Assembly: GCA_023974075.1 (NCBI GenBank)
Contig: CM043792.1
Location: forward strand, 8,785,456 to 8,849,455
Source: Chaenocephalus aceratus
Lineage: Eukaryota; Chordata; Actinopteri; Perciformes; Channichthyidae
Length of the DNA stretch: 64,000 nucleotides
Reading direction: 5' to 3'
Positions 1 through 50,552 of this stretch are shown here, piece by piece. Made by a program: the position numbers and the translations under genes. Under the pieces are notes generated by a model that searched no databases, was not told where the DNA came from, and saw nothing but the letters and a program-made list of their open reading frames with translations. How positions within the stretch are numbered: the stretch's first letter is position 1; every line of letters begins with the position of its first letter.

Positions 1-540
1 TTTGAAATTCAGTTCCTGACGAATGCCAAAAAAGCCCGAGATTATGGAATTAAACCTATAAATAAAAGCAAGGATAATTGTGTGTTATTGGTGAGTAAAT
101 AACAGTGTGTTATTTTGAAAAGAATAACAAATTAGAAGGAAAAAAAGATTTAAAAAATACGAGGCTCAGAGCCCCATGTATTTTCCTCACAGGCGGCAAC
201 ACTAAAGGTCTAAAATAAAGACCTAAATGAATATTTGGGATGTTCTTGCCTTTAGATTCTCCCAATAAGTCCAAGTACAGAGGGTGACTTTGCTGTGAAA
301 AAACACATTTCCACCAAAAAAACGTTAGCAACCATGTGTACACATTCATGAAGTAATCTTCGTCATAACTAGCAAACTAAACATCATGTACATGTACTGC
401 ACAAATAATCAGAAATAAAAACTCATTACTCGCATGAAATGACATCAAAACGCATTTTAATGGCCAAATGAACCTTAAAATAGGCATTTTCCACCGAGAA
501 TAACACGAAGGTCGGCCATTGTTGTTGATCACGTGGTCTA

Positions 541-656
541 TGAAGGTCTATGGGACGCCCTGCCCGTAGAAGCCTGACGGTCAAGGGGTCCGCTGTCCGC
601 AATGAAGGTCTATGGGACGCCCTGCCCGTAGAAGCCTGACGGGCAAGGGGTACCCT
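541..656. repeat. Two-copy tandem duplication, 62-bp period
   Basis: The phrase tgaaggtctatgggacgcc starts at 541 and again at 603, and the following ~40 bases also match with few changes. It is followed by a GC-rich run of CACGCACG-type repeats at 727-768. Confidence 0.8.
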
Positions 657-1059
657 GTACGTAATATAGCGACGGGGAGGGGCCCTGACCGTCCGTCAAT
701 ATGTGACGGGATGGGAGTAAGAACGTGTTGCACGCACGCACGCACGCGCACACGCACGCACGCACACTTCATAATGCGCCTTCTCCTCGTTTTCCCAGCA
801 TTCACTGGATTATCCGTAAATCATACAAACAAAACCAAAACGTTGATTTATCTGTTTTCCCGTTTTGGTTTAAAAACTGAATAACGTCGGCTTTTTGGTT
901 TTCCGTTTTTCCGAAAAACGACACTGGTTCTTTTTTAAACGTTGATAATATGTTTTGGATGCATATTGTTCTAGTGTTTGTTCAGGCTGTTACATACAAT
1001 TGGCCTTTGTTGCTACCTGCTGGTGGTGAGTAAATATTCAAATCAGTTCAAATTGACAA

Positions 1060-1130
1060 CCGGTCCGCGATTTTTTTTTTAATGGATCTGCCGGTCCTTG
1101 GCACAATAAAGGTTGGGAACCCCTGCTCTA
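1060..1130. mobile_element. Right-end fragment of a hAT-type element
   Basis: The segment ends in ggttgggaacccctg, the reverse complement of the CAGGGGTTCCCAACC terminus common in vertebrate hAT elements. No matching left end or 8-bp duplication was found, so this is a fragment. Confidence 0.45.
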
Positions 1131-1510
1131 GTCTACACCGTTCTTATTATACATCCATGGTCTACACTCCTTTCAGACGAGACATATATCATCACGCTCG
1201 TGTTGTGTTCAAGGAACCTGTCCTTGGCCAGGAAAAACAGGCACTCACTTGTTTAATTATTTTGCGATCTAGATTAATTTTTCGAAGTGAAAGAAAACTC
1301 TTCGGTTCTCCACGAATTACACAAGTCACCCAAATCAGCGTTAAAAAAGCGGCAGGCGCCGAAAAGCGACTAATTTGCATCACTGATATTTACCACAAGT
1401 CTCAGAGTTCTTCATTCTCATAAAATTACCCCGATTATAAAAAACACTGTCCCTAAAATGATGTCGTAGTTTCATATGGTTTCTTGTAAAGCTGTCAGCA
1501 AAGTATAGCA

Positions 1511-2809
1511 CAGGGGTCACCAACCTTTTTTAGGGTGAGGGCTACTTTCAAAAAATAAAACAAGTCGAGGGCTACTTTTACTCCTCTTTTTTTTGTTTTT
1601 TGCAGTGTATATATTTAGCACATTTTAACATTATTATATGCTGACCTTTAACCTTTGTGTGCTGTTTGGGTCTGTGGGACCCGTTTGCAGTGTTTACTAA
1701 AAGAAAATGTTTGCAATTTAATTAATTTAACCTGCTTTATTTGGGGGTGGATCTCACCTCCTCTAGGGGGGTCCTCACCGCCTCATGAGCATGCATGGAA
1801 GATTTTTTTTTTAAATGTTGAAGTGAAATGCATCAATCTGGTGCACTTTGAGCACAACATGAATTGATGGATACAGCTCTCAACACTCATATGAAAGGGA
1901 GCTGTATTTTCAATAATCCATACATCTTTAGAATATGATCACAACCAATAACAAATCATTTAAACTTGTTTATTCTTATCTTATGTTACCTATTAGCATT
2001 CTTTCTTTTTCTTTATGCATATTTTACTAACCACTCCCCTTTTAAACTGTTTTTTTTACTGTCCTATAGTACACATTGGAATTATTTCTTACTTTATCTA
2101 TATTAAATAGATAAAGGTGTGCTCTCCCTAGTTCTCTTTCTCTCCGTCTCTCTGTCTCTCTCTGTCTCTCTCTCTCCCTCCCTCCCTAGCTCGCTCTCTC
2201 TCTCTGTCTCGCTCGCTCACAAAGGCTGTGTGCTCCTCCGTGGCGATGACGGATTGCGTTAAAAAATAATAATAAACATATTTGTAAAGTGGGGACACAA
2301 AGGTGATTTCAAAAAGTGCGGGGGACATGTCCCCAGTGGAAATTACGCCATGTGTGCGTCAAGTGCAATAAATATATAAGTTACAACACACAGAGTAAAA
2401 CTCTGCCCCTCATGTGTTGTATAGGCTCGCATGATAGGCTGTGTTCAATGGGGCTGATGTGTAGTGTAGATTCTGCCAGAAGGAAAATCAGCGGGGAGGT
2501 GACAAATTGGTTTTCTTCCCGACTGCAATGCTGGTCCCGCAAATCAAGCAAGAACGTGATTGGTCGATATTCATTGTGGGGGTGGGGGAGGGGTGTTATA
2601 GAGTTGAGTAAGTAGATAGAGTTCGCTATGATTTAGGTTTCGTTTATGCATAGGGTAGATTCTTTTAATTACATTTCCTTTTTTGTTTTGTGTATTTTAT
2701 ACATTTTGGATTTGCTTGGCGAGCTATTTTTAGAACATGCCCGGCGGGCGACTCACGTTGCCCCTGCGGGCGACTAAGTGCCCAGCGGGCACCGTGTTGG
2801 CTACCCCTG
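1511..2809. mobile_element. hAT-type non-autonomous DNA transposon
   Basis: It begins CAGGGGTCACCAACC and ends gttggctacccctg, an imperfect terminal inverted repeat of hAT type. It is flanked by near-identical 8-bp sequences, gtatagca (1503-1510) and gtatagaa (2810-2817), the target duplication size of hAT. There is no transposase frame. The interior holds a CT-rich microsatellite (about 2128-2216) and, at about 1733-1862, a module found inverted inside the element at 28226-29122. Confidence 0.75.
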
Positions 2810-2829
2810 GTATAGAACAACCAATGATG

Positions 2830-2886
2830 TCACACTACTTCATGATACCACACTACTTCATGATACCACACTACTTCATGATACCA
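2830..2886. repeat. Minisatellite, 18-bp unit, three copies
   Basis: The word cactacttcatg begins at 2833, 2851 and 2869, giving three nearly perfect 18-bp units. It starts 20 bases beyond the right end of the hAT element and lies 56 bases downstream of the anapc2 exon 4 donor. Confidence 0.85.
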
Positions 2887-2941
2887 CCACATTTAGAACA
2901 TTACATATTGTGCGTTTAAGAAACATTGATGGATGTTTTAC

Positions 2942-3074
2942 CGTCTGGAATTCGAGCAGGAAAGAGCGCTCGTACTCGCCCCTGCAGTGCTGCTCCATGC
3001 GCTGCTCGATGAGCTTGTGGAGGATGGAGGTGACGGCCTCGCAGCTCACCCACTCCAGCAGCTGCAGCTTGGAT
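2942..3074 (-). CDS. anapc2: anapc2 coding exon 4
   Basis: The acceptor ggttgtag precedes 3074 and the donor gtaaaa starts at 2941. It encodes LLEWVSCEAVTSILHK and RCRGEYERSF-like sequence, a highly conserved block of ANAPC2. It is in phase 2 with exon 3 and ends in phase 0. Confidence 0.88.
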
Positions 3075-5759
3075 CTACAACCAGAAAAAAGGAAAAAGAC
3101 ATGACATAACATGAAAGGCATGATTTTGTCTAGCTGAAATCTACAATGTCTTTAACGTATAATGCTGATGTTCTTCTGTATTATTCTTTATTTCAACTCA
3201 AAGCAACAATGTGCTAGTTGTCTGCAGAGTCAGCATTTCATCACCTCTGGTTATCTCGTCTGATTCAATGGGTTTTTATGGTTTTGGTTGGATGCCTAAA
3301 ATAAGGCTGAAGTTAAGAGATTATGTTGTAGGACATAGAATACATCAGTAAATAAACCACTTGTTCATTTATGAAGCTTCTATGTTTAGCTGAAAATAGT
3401 GGTTGATAGCAAGTGTTTACATCATCATGCCAAACATTTAGCCACCTTTAGCTTAGCTAAACAAACTAAGGTATTGACATGAAGTAATGTCATGACCGTG
3501 ATTTAGTTTCTTTATAGCCTTATGTTTTTACTCTTGGAGATTATATATACACTTCAACAATTATAAAATGTTCCCTACGGAGCTTAATTTTTCTAAAACA
3601 TTCGGAATCCAATGGAAAAATCACATTGGAATTTGTGGAGGGAACCACGGAGATGCTGAGTTCAGGTCAGACTACAAAAATAAGTCATCCCTGCACCACT
3701 CGATACCTTCTTACATGAAATATTACAAAGGGTAATTGGAAATAATCAGCAGTGTTCTTCATCTTCTTCCAGTCCACTCACAGTATGTGGCTGAGTTCCT
3801 TCAGCTGCTCCAGGGCCTCCTTACACCAGCACTGCTGAGTGGGGACCCCGCAGCCCGGACAGACCCCTCCCTCGGGCCCCTCCGGAGGCTCTGCACCGTC
3901 TTCCGCCTGCCCCTCCTGGTGCATGTAGACGGAGAAGGTCCTGCTGTAAAAACTCCAGCACTCGCTCCTGGAGGACAGGGGAGGGGGAGAAGAGGAGGAG
4001 GGCCCTGATGATGGTGAAGGCTCGCTCCTGCAGGCCCCCGGGCCCCGGCCCACAGACACTGCCACGGCCCTCGTCCTGCCACGACTCTAGCCTCTCCAGA
4101 CCACCTGAGAGGAGGAAGAGGAGATGTTTTAATGATGCTTTCCTGATAGAGAGCTAAAGTAGTTGGATTTTTCTAAACAATTTCACTCAAACTTAAAATA
4201 TCAGGTTGAACCTTAAAATACAAAATCCTCTTTTTATTTATTTTTACTTATGCCTTACGCAAATGATAAAAGTGTTTCTTTAATCTGAAAATGTTGACTT
4301 TATACTCTAAATGATTCTCCAAAATTATTTATTTCTTTTAACTTATATGCCTGGAACTAATACTAAAAGTTTGACTTTTCTTAAAAAATGTACTTTATTC
4401 TCGAAATGAAAATGTAATCTTAACCATATATATATTTTTTCCTATGCCAGGAATTAATACCGTTTAATTTTATTCCCAATATTTTCCCTTCATCCTTGAA
4501 TTCTCAAAATTCAACATAAAAAAAGTCTTACTGCCTGGCCCTTATTCTCTTCCTCAGTGATCAGTATTGAACCCATCTACTCAATTCATTGTTCCACTTG
4601 CCCAGGAAAGGTTCCAGTCGTCCTAACAGAGTCTGGAAGGCGGTGAGCAGAACCCAGGCCCGGCCTCTCTCCTCCAGCTCGTTCTCTGGCTGTTGGAGTT
4701 CGGCCCAGAACTCTGGAACCACGGCGGAGGACAGACGCATCTGCAGGGTCTCCAGCAGCCAGCCGCCCAGCAGCCGGCCCAGACCCTCCCCGCTCAGCAG
4801 GGCCAACGAGTCCCAGAGGCCCTGCTCTGGCCCCGGGCCACCAGGGGACATCTGGAATATAAAGAGAGATTAATCCAGAGGTGGAAGAAGTACTCAGATC
4901 CCTTTTCTAAAAATGTATTGAATTGAATACGTTTCTTAAGTAAAATACAGTATTATCAGCTGAATTAACTCAACGTATCAAACATTATAAGTACTTGTTA
5001 TGCAGAATGGCTATTTTAACAGTAATATATAATAACATTTCTGTTTTATCACTGAAAAATTATAGGACATTTTATGTGGAATCACATTAAAACATTTTAT
5101 TTGTCAACATGAATTCACTTCAGATTTAAAATACTGGTTTCATGAGTATTACAAAACTAAATCATACCATATAAACCCATCATGTTTTTTTTAATTTAAA
5201 AAATAACTAGTGTCTATGAATGTTAAAACATATAGTGAAGTAAAACGTATGATATTTTTAGCTGAAATGTAGTGGAGTAGTCGTTAAGTAACCTAAATTA
5301 GCAACAATAACAGTAATATAAGTAAAAAGAATAACAGTGTTATATGCATGCATGCAACATTTAAAACGACAGCACTACTTTTCAGTGGACTATCCTACCT
5401 ACAAGCAAGAAAACATTAAATCATGAAATAAATGATGAACAGCAACAGGAAGACTATTACAAGTAAAGAGAAAGGTAGAGACAGCGTGTTATGTAAGCCG
5501 AATATAACCAAACACTATTACTAGTTGGCGGACTTAGCTGTGGTGTCTCACAATCAAAATGGACTGACGCTACAAGCATTACAACTTCAAATAGTTAACA
5601 AATTGAATGGAGTATGGCGACTCCGGGTTACTACTGTAGTCCAGGGATGACTCCACTCACCAAAGCATTAGTGACAGTCTCCCAGGCATCAGCCACTCCT
5701 TGTTTCTGTGCTGATCCCGAAATCTCGGCAGAGTCTTCCTCCATCCCAATATCCTCCAT
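2942..5759 (-). CDS. anapc2: Anaphase-promoting complex subunit 2, N-terminal part (4 exons, partial)
   Basis: ANAPC2 is the cullin-like scaffold of the APC/C ubiquitin ligase, which with ANAPC11 marks cyclins and securin for destruction in mitosis. Exons join 5759-5661, 4851-4602, 4104-3782 and 3074-2942. They encode about 268 codons matching the N-terminal cullin-repeat part of vertebrate ANAPC2: PEFWAEL, QQCWCKEALEQ and CRGEYERSFLLEFQ are diagnostic. The start at 5759 has A at -3. The C-terminal cullin-homology and WHB parts (roughly 550 residues) are not in the window. Intron 2 has a GC donor. Exon 3 has a one-base frameshift at 3948-3952. The family identity is firm. I infer a live gene with a sequence error and not a pseudogene, because splice sites and phases are intact. 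Confidence 0.9.
3782..4104 (-). CDS. anapc2: anapc2 coding exon 3 (contains a frameshift)
   Basis: The acceptor tctcag precedes 4104; the donor gtgagt starts at 3781. The first half reads LERLESW...IIRALLLFSPSPVLQERVLEF. The second half, in the next frame, reads SRTFSVYMH...QQCWCKEALEQ. The change of frame falls at a run of five A (plus strand, 3948-3952); four would restore one frame. Confidence 0.85.
4602..4851 (-). CDS. anapc2: anapc2 coding exon 2
   Basis: The acceptor attccag precedes 4851. The translation includes ETLQMRLSSAVVPEFW and RLEPFL, colinear with human ANAPC2. The frame runs on to a stop if no splice occurs; the only site that fits is a GC donor (GG then gcaagt) after 4602. 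It joins exon 3 in phase to give the conserved LERLESW segment. Confidence 0.85.
4876..5340. mobile_element. hAT-like repeat fragment (CAGAGGTGG family)
   Basis: It starts cagaggtggaagaagtactc, the end of a common fish element also seen at 61507-62447 and, in part, at 9050-9290. The right end is not defined, so the end coordinate is approximate. It begins 24 bases from the 3' splice site of anapc2 intron 1. Confidence 0.5.
5661..5759 (-). CDS. anapc2: anapc2 coding exon 1
   Basis: ATG at 5759; 33 codons ending before the donor gtgagt at 5660. The tail ADAWETVTNAL aligns with human VAWNTVSTGLV. It ends in phase 0. Confidence 0.85.
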
Positions 5760-6054
5760 CTTCTTGGACTTTCTTCAGAAATAGGTAGGCTACTAGCTAG
5801 TGTGAGTAAAACATCTAAACTTTGGGGGATTTTTTGTGTGGTGTTATAACGTCCCATACGTCTATGTATACATACGCATTGTGTCTTAGTTGTGACTTTT
5901 ATTAATTTCTGAACATGTTCTGACAAAGGTCTTCTGTTATTAATTTGAAATAACGTTACATGTTTCTTGCTCGCGTATCGCGGGTTTACTTCTTCTCTTC
6001 GGCGTTTTCTTCTTCTACGTTGCATGCATTTCCGGCAAACTGAGTGCCAGGAGG

Positions 6055-6105
6055 CACTGCACTGCCCCCTACAGGTCACCACTGCACTGCCCCCTACAGG
6101 TCACC
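6055..6105. repeat. Two-copy tandem repeat, 25-bp unit
   Basis: The unit actgccccctacaggtcacc occurs at 6061 and 6086 with identical spacing, about 300 bases upstream of the anapc2 start codon. Confidence 0.85.
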
Positions 6106-7277
6106 ACTGCATGGACCTCATCAGAAAGGACAAGAGATATTGTCATCAGTGATTTACATTTCTGAATAAATAAATACATCTGAAATAGCCTTTGGGAGAA
6201 TTTGGTTATATATAGTTGTACAAGTCAGTTGAACTGATAATACAGGTGTCATTTTCAAATACTGTTATATTTGTATTTGACTATATTTTGTATTATTTTA
6301 AATATTTTTTCTAGTTCACAGTTCTATCTGTGTTTTAATTGTTGTTTTACTATGTATGTATGCACCACGACACCTAGTCAAACTCCTTGTAAGTGTAAAC
6401 CTACCTGGTAATAAACCTGTTTCTGATTCTGATTGAATACATTTTTTGACACGGAATATAATATGTAAAGCATGTCCTGAGAAGGTGACATTTAACATCA
6501 ATTAGTCTTTTGATGTTTGTGGTCTAACAAAAGAGACAATTGTTTTATTATTATTTATATTATTATTATGATTAATTATAACATATATTATCATATTATA
6601 AATATAATATTTTTCCCAAAACACAGAAATTAACTCACCTTAAAAGTCATGCGTATACTATACTATCCTTATATATAATTATTGGTGCTCTTGCTCCCTA
6701 TCTAAGGATCTACATAAACCGAAAATGCACAGGATCTTATCGGCTTCGCTCCGGTAAAAAGGTAAAGAAATATAAGAAACATCTTAGGCCTCTGTATTGC
6801 TAAAACATGTCACAAATGCAACCTGATAAAAGGTTAATAGTATGGGTTTTGTTTAAACAAATAAATCACTAAGAGAATGACAATTTAATCAAAACAATAA
6901 CATTAAAAATATGTCATTCATATGTGTGTATATTTTAAACTATGTAATGACCTTTTTATGGAAAACTACACTACTACACTACACTACACTTGATTTTTAT
7001 ATGCTAGACCTTTTACAATCATGGCCTTTTTCAACATTTCTTTACTTTTGCAATTATCTTTTGGTTCTTTTTAAATACTATACTAGACTTGTATGACTTT
7101 ATATCTCATCCATTCTATGAACTTTTAAAAAATATGTGTATAATATTACTTTCTATGGCATACTATTATATTAATGACAAACTGTACCTGATGTTAGATC
7201 CGGTCCAGGCCAGAAGGGGGCAGCAGAGGAGCGTTTATAACTCAGGAATAGTTCTCTATCCATAGGTTGGCTACAAG

Positions 7278-7640
7278 CAGGGGCGGACTGGCCATTGGGA
7301 ATACCGGGAGTTTTCCCGGTGGGCCCACATTGAGGATGCTTCCTATGCCCATGTTCTATTCCATGTGTCAAGTCAGGCAAATTGGGTCCAGATGTTATTG
7401 CATCAATGATCTGTTAACATTAAAATCACTAAATATAAGCTGTAACTATTTTGCTCTAGGCATCTCAAGGGCTCAGGTAATGTGATTACTATATGAATAA
7501 TGGTCCAAAATAACATAAAATGCATAGGGTTTTTTGTTAAGCTACATACTTTCGTCGCCGGCCGGCCGATACATGCCGCGCATTCAGTGGGCCTGTCTGT
7601 CAATTAATCCCCGGGCCACTTTTCCCCCAGTCCGCCCCTG
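7278..7640. mobile_element. hAT MITE with perfect 14-bp terminal inverted repeats
   Basis: Left end CAGGGGCGGACTGG and right end ccagtccgcccctg are exact reverse complements. The 8-bp target duplication gctacaag is perfect (7270-7277 and 7641-7648). At 363 bp without a transposase it is a miniature element. The same ends recur on the element at 28226-29122. Confidence 0.93.
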
Positions 7641-7918
7641 GCTACAAGTGTGATGCAAACGATTACCATTAGGAACAATTATTTGTGATATGTTTCTTAC
7701 ATCCCAATTACTTAAATTATGTTTTCTTTTTTGATGTACAATCTACATAATATAACACATGTTCTTATAATAATGAGGACACCAAGTAGATCTTCGGAAT
7801 AACCTTTTGCCCTCCTCCCTATGTATAATTAATGGTCCATGTGTGTATGTCTGTATGAGTAAGTGTATGAGTAAGTGTGTATGTGTGTGTTTGTCCCGCC
7901 TCCCTCGAGACGCCGCGG

Positions 7919-7926
7919 TGACGTCA
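7919..7926. promoter_or_regulatory. Palindromic CRE (CREB/ATF) site in the likely rasip1 promoter
   Basis: TGACGTCA lies in a GC-rich patch (cgccgcggtgacgtcatctg), 540 bases upstream of the rasip1 start codon. No TATA box is evident nearby. That it is used is inferred from its position. Confidence 0.5.
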
Positions 7927-8464
7927 TCTGCAGTAGCTCGTGCCTCCAGCAGCAGCGGCTCTCTCTCTCTCTTCATTCAGTCCGCTCCAAGTTAGTTAAC
8001 GGAACTCACGGTTGTTATTATGTTCCGCCGGGGCTGCTTTTTCACTTGTTTCTGTCCCTTGCCAGTCAGAAACGGACAAATGGTGTGTGGAAATGTCTCT
8101 ACTTCTTTTTCTTCTGCTGAATAATCGTCTCAGTTTGGATTTTCTCTTGAAGAAAACAGATTTTATGGGAAGTATTGAACCTACTGGCGCTCTTTTGATT
8201 TTAACGTGTGTCGGAACAAGCTAATTTTTTTTAAATATATAACTCCAATTGTTTACCTAATGGATACAGTTACAACGATAATATTGGAGTATTTGTTCAC
8301 CTTTTTGTGATTTGATAAGGGTATTTCTTCGGAGGTGGAAGTGGACTATTCCCTTGGAAAAAAGTAAAGTTTTCATCACCTAGCTTGAGGCAAAGAATGC
8401 TATATTCTGGTCATTTCCCCAACAGTTACGGTCATTTTGTTTGGTTTACGTGAATTAAACCAAA

Positions 8465-47518
<39,054 letters not shown>

Positions 47519-48690
47519 GGGGAGAGCTTTGTGTGGACGATCAAGTGCAATTTCAAATACTCGGAGGACGTTTGCTTCATCCTTCCTGCTGATCCAAAGC
47601 CAGTCATTATCTCAGAAAGGACACACTCACGTCTCGTTCCAGACGTATTGTGTGTTATAGAGCTTTTTTCTGTGCGTTGAGACAATCAGAATGAGGGCAC
47701 GGTCACGTTTATAAAAAGCTCGTTTTGCTGTCACAGCTTCTGTCCGGCCTATAAACAGCTCTCATAAACCGCGAGGGAAGTAGCTGCCTGTGGCTGTTTG
47801 CTAACATCTCATTTCACTGTCTGAGTTCACAGTTTTCTGTCTGGGGAGCTTCATCAAGCTGCTCCAGGATCAAACATCTGGCAACAACTGGAATTATTCT
47901 GAAATTAATCTTTTTCAAAACTGTGAAACAGTATTTTACTCTGGAAAACAACTCCTATTAGTTCATTTGTTTTGCAGTCATATTTATTCACAGGTGGACA
48001 ATATTTTCTTGTCTTTTCCAGAACATTCCCAAAACAAGGAAAACAACACTAAGATCAAGCAGATTCATCTCAATTTAGGAAATGTTTTTTCTTGTTTTGA
48101 GTAAAAAACGCAATAAATATATAGGACTATCTTTGCATTCTAGCATTTTGGTCGTTTTTATTGTGGTCTTAATGTCATCACACAGATCCTCCTGCTGTGA
48201 AATATCCACTCTTATATCGCCTGAAAGACGAAAAGCAAAGCAGGACAAGTGACGGATGACTACAAACATCCAGGATTAAGGGTCATTGGATAATTCTCCA
48301 GCTGAGCCCTATTTCCCCCGGTTATGTTCCCCATTTTAAAGGAAGGGTATTCATCTACACATGTTGTTATATTGAAATAAAACAGTCCCTTAATTGCTGA
48401 CAGTTAGATGAGACCGTTCCTTTAAATCCATATTGTTGGATGTTTGGGCCCAAATCATAAAACGTAATGTTTTTTTCAGTTAACATGAAAAACATCAGCG
48501 GATCAAGTTTAATAATGTTTACCACTGTAGAACGACAAACTGCTGCAGCCCTCATCGGAAGTCTGTCCATGATATCATCCCAAATGTTGTCAATTCAAGT
48601 GTATTGGCACACAGTATTATTCACAGTATTTTGTAATATTTATGTCGCAGTATTTTTGAAACTATTGAATAAATATTATTTTGATTTTTA
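47519..48690 (+). other. rasip1: Probable rasip1 3' UTR
   Basis: This region follows the stop codon without a recognisable transposon. Canonical AATAAA signals lie at 48112-48117, 48376-48381 and 48668-48673; the last is followed by T- and GT-rich sequence. Which one is used cannot be told from sequence. Confidence 0.55.
48668..48673 (+). terminator. Candidate polyadenylation signal for rasip1
   Basis: AATAAA followed within 60 bases by gttgtattgtctttgtgtgt, a GT-rich downstream element. Alternative signals are at 48112 and 48376. Confidence 0.45.
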
Positions 48691-48837
48691 AAACCTTTAA
48701 CTTCTGGTTGTATTGTCTTTGTGTGTACTCCTTAAAGGAAAATGTTGGATGTTTTAAAGTTGGGTTGCATGAGATACTTCGGATTCAATATCCATAGTCA
48801 GTATATTACCTACAGTTGACTTTAGGGGTCCTATAAC

Positions 48838-50039
48838 GGGCCGTCCACACTACAGCTTCGACAGCTTCAAAAACTGTTTCCAACGCGTCTGCCCATTCTT
48901 TGAATGGGGTGACGTCACGTTGCCTCGCTTTTCACCGAACTGAATTGTGGGTTGCATAGCGGTCCGTCTCCGGGCCGGCCCGTCGACACTACAGGCATCA
49001 ACAAATCTTGAAGCTGGGCGTGTCTGAGGCTTGGCGATTTCTCGCGCCCAAGGCGACCAACAACCAATCAGGAATCTCCCACCCGCCCCCGGCATATAAA
49101 GCAATAGCAATGTTAAAACGAAGTAAACTGGATATAAAATCCCCAAACAGGCGAAAACCTACCAGTTTCACCCACTGTCTCTGCCACGTCCCTCCATGCC
49201 TGGTTCCTCCGGTTTGTATCCCGGTAGGTGAACAGAGACTGATCATACAGCACCGGGTGATTCACTACCGCTCCATTTTTTTGAATATGAGGAAATGACC
49301 TGCGTACTCTCTCTCAGCATACACGCGGTTTGATTGGCTAGCGCTTGTACTGTCAGATTTGCATACGCATGATTTGATTGGCTGATGCCAAGCATCGAGC
49401 CTCAAAAGTTGAACATTGCTCAACTTTTGATGCTCGCGATGCTTGCAAAGCCACGCTCCGCTCCCCACAATGCAGTTCGGCGAAGATTCAAAATCAACTA
49501 CGTCACCCCATTCAAGTGAATGGGCGAAGCGTTGAAAGCATTTTTCGATGCCTGTAGTGTAGACGGGCCGTCCGGCGTCTGAAGTTGAACAATGTTCAAA
49601 TTCTGACGCCGGAGTAGCCAGCGCCAGCCAATCAAATCCCGTTTCTGAAAATCTGACAGCTCAAGCCCTAGCCAATCAAACCGCGTCTAAACTGGGAGAG
49701 ATATCCTGCCGTTCATTTCTATATTAAACTAATTATCGCTGTAGCAAATCACCCGGTTTTGTATGACCAGACCCTCTTCACCTACCGGGATACAAACCGG
49801 AGGAACCAGGCATGGAGGGAGGTGGCAGAGACAGTGGGTGAAACTGGTAGGTTTTCGCCTGTTTGGGGAGTTTATATATATATATATTGCTCCCATAAAA
49901 TCCCCGGTGTTTTTTGCTTTGTATGTCGGGGGCGGGAGATTCATGTGATTGGTTGTTGGTCGCGTTGCTCGAATAAAATCCCCAAGCTTCAGACACGCCC
50001 AGCTCCAAGCTTTTTTTGAAGCTGTAGTGTGGACGCTCC
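48838..50039. mobile_element. Inverted-repeat element (CGTCCACACTACAGC ends)
   Basis: Outer ends gggccgtccacactacagc and gctgtagtgtggacgctcc are inverted. Inner ends of the same type lie at about 48978 and 49553-49569. The arms share long imperfect inverted segments (about 49000-49260 against 49729-50010), including the phrase cgaaaacctaccagtttcac and its complement. No transposase was seen. Confidence 0.7.
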
Positions 50040-50042
50040 ACT

Positions 50043-50330
50043 CCTGTTCAGGTTCATATTTTTACGTTGTGCCTCTACTCTGACATGCTTCAATGCTTTA
50101 ATGTTCAAAAAAGTATTTTCTCATCTGGCCGGGTCTGTTGTGATTGGTCAACCACTTAGAGATGTCCCGCACCTTTGCCTTTCACGTACCATGTGATAAA
50201 ACGCTAGCCAATGAAAGCATGAGTGTCACATAGTGATGTCACTATGTTACTGAAGTAAACAATGGAGTCCAATGGATGTGTTTCATGCAGGGGGGCGTGT
50301 GGTAGAGAAACTGGGATTGTAGCCTTTGCA
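50043..50330. repeat. Dispersed repeat, copy B
   Basis: Same phrase order as the copy at 36218-36760: ctttaatgttcaaaaa, gtgattggtcaaccact, gatgtcactatgttac. Confidence 0.6.
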
Positions 50331-50552
50331 GACCATTTACATGCACAGAAACATATCGAACACACTACAGGAAAGGAAAACCCCCATACCATAATAGGGT
50401 CTCTTAGAATCCATTCTCCTAATTTTGGAAGTAATTATACTAAACTACAAATTGAGTTTAGACCATAATCTATGCTATCTTCAAAGCCACAAGCCTCCAT
50501 AAAAGAATAGTACTTTTACCTCACAATAAACTTGCATTGCGGTTCTACTGCT

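Larger units (their letters stand above)
1..2941. other. Gene-poor stretch, probably part of an anapc2 intron
   Basis: No exon of the remaining anapc2 reading frame could be recognised here on the minus strand, and the open frames present are short and unlike any family I know. The stretch holds a tandem duplication, pieces of hAT transposons and CT-rich simple sequence. Because anapc2 exon 4 ends with a good donor at 2941, this is best read as intron 4 continuing beyond the left edge. Confidence 0.5.
5760..8464. other. Intergenic region between head-to-head anapc2 and rasip1
   Basis: Both genes point outwards from this 2.7-kb segment, so it should hold both promoters. It contains a 25-bp tandem repeat, a hAT MITE, and a GC-rich patch with a CRE near 7920. 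The part from about 7960 to 8464 is probably the rasip1 5' UTR. No further gene is seen. Confidence 0.6.

Noticed and set aside
49008..50041. Similar predicted peptides on both strands suggesting a duplicated gene
   Set aside because: The similarity comes from an inverted-repeat DNA element; the frames are not preserved as coding sequence and lack starts and splice signals.
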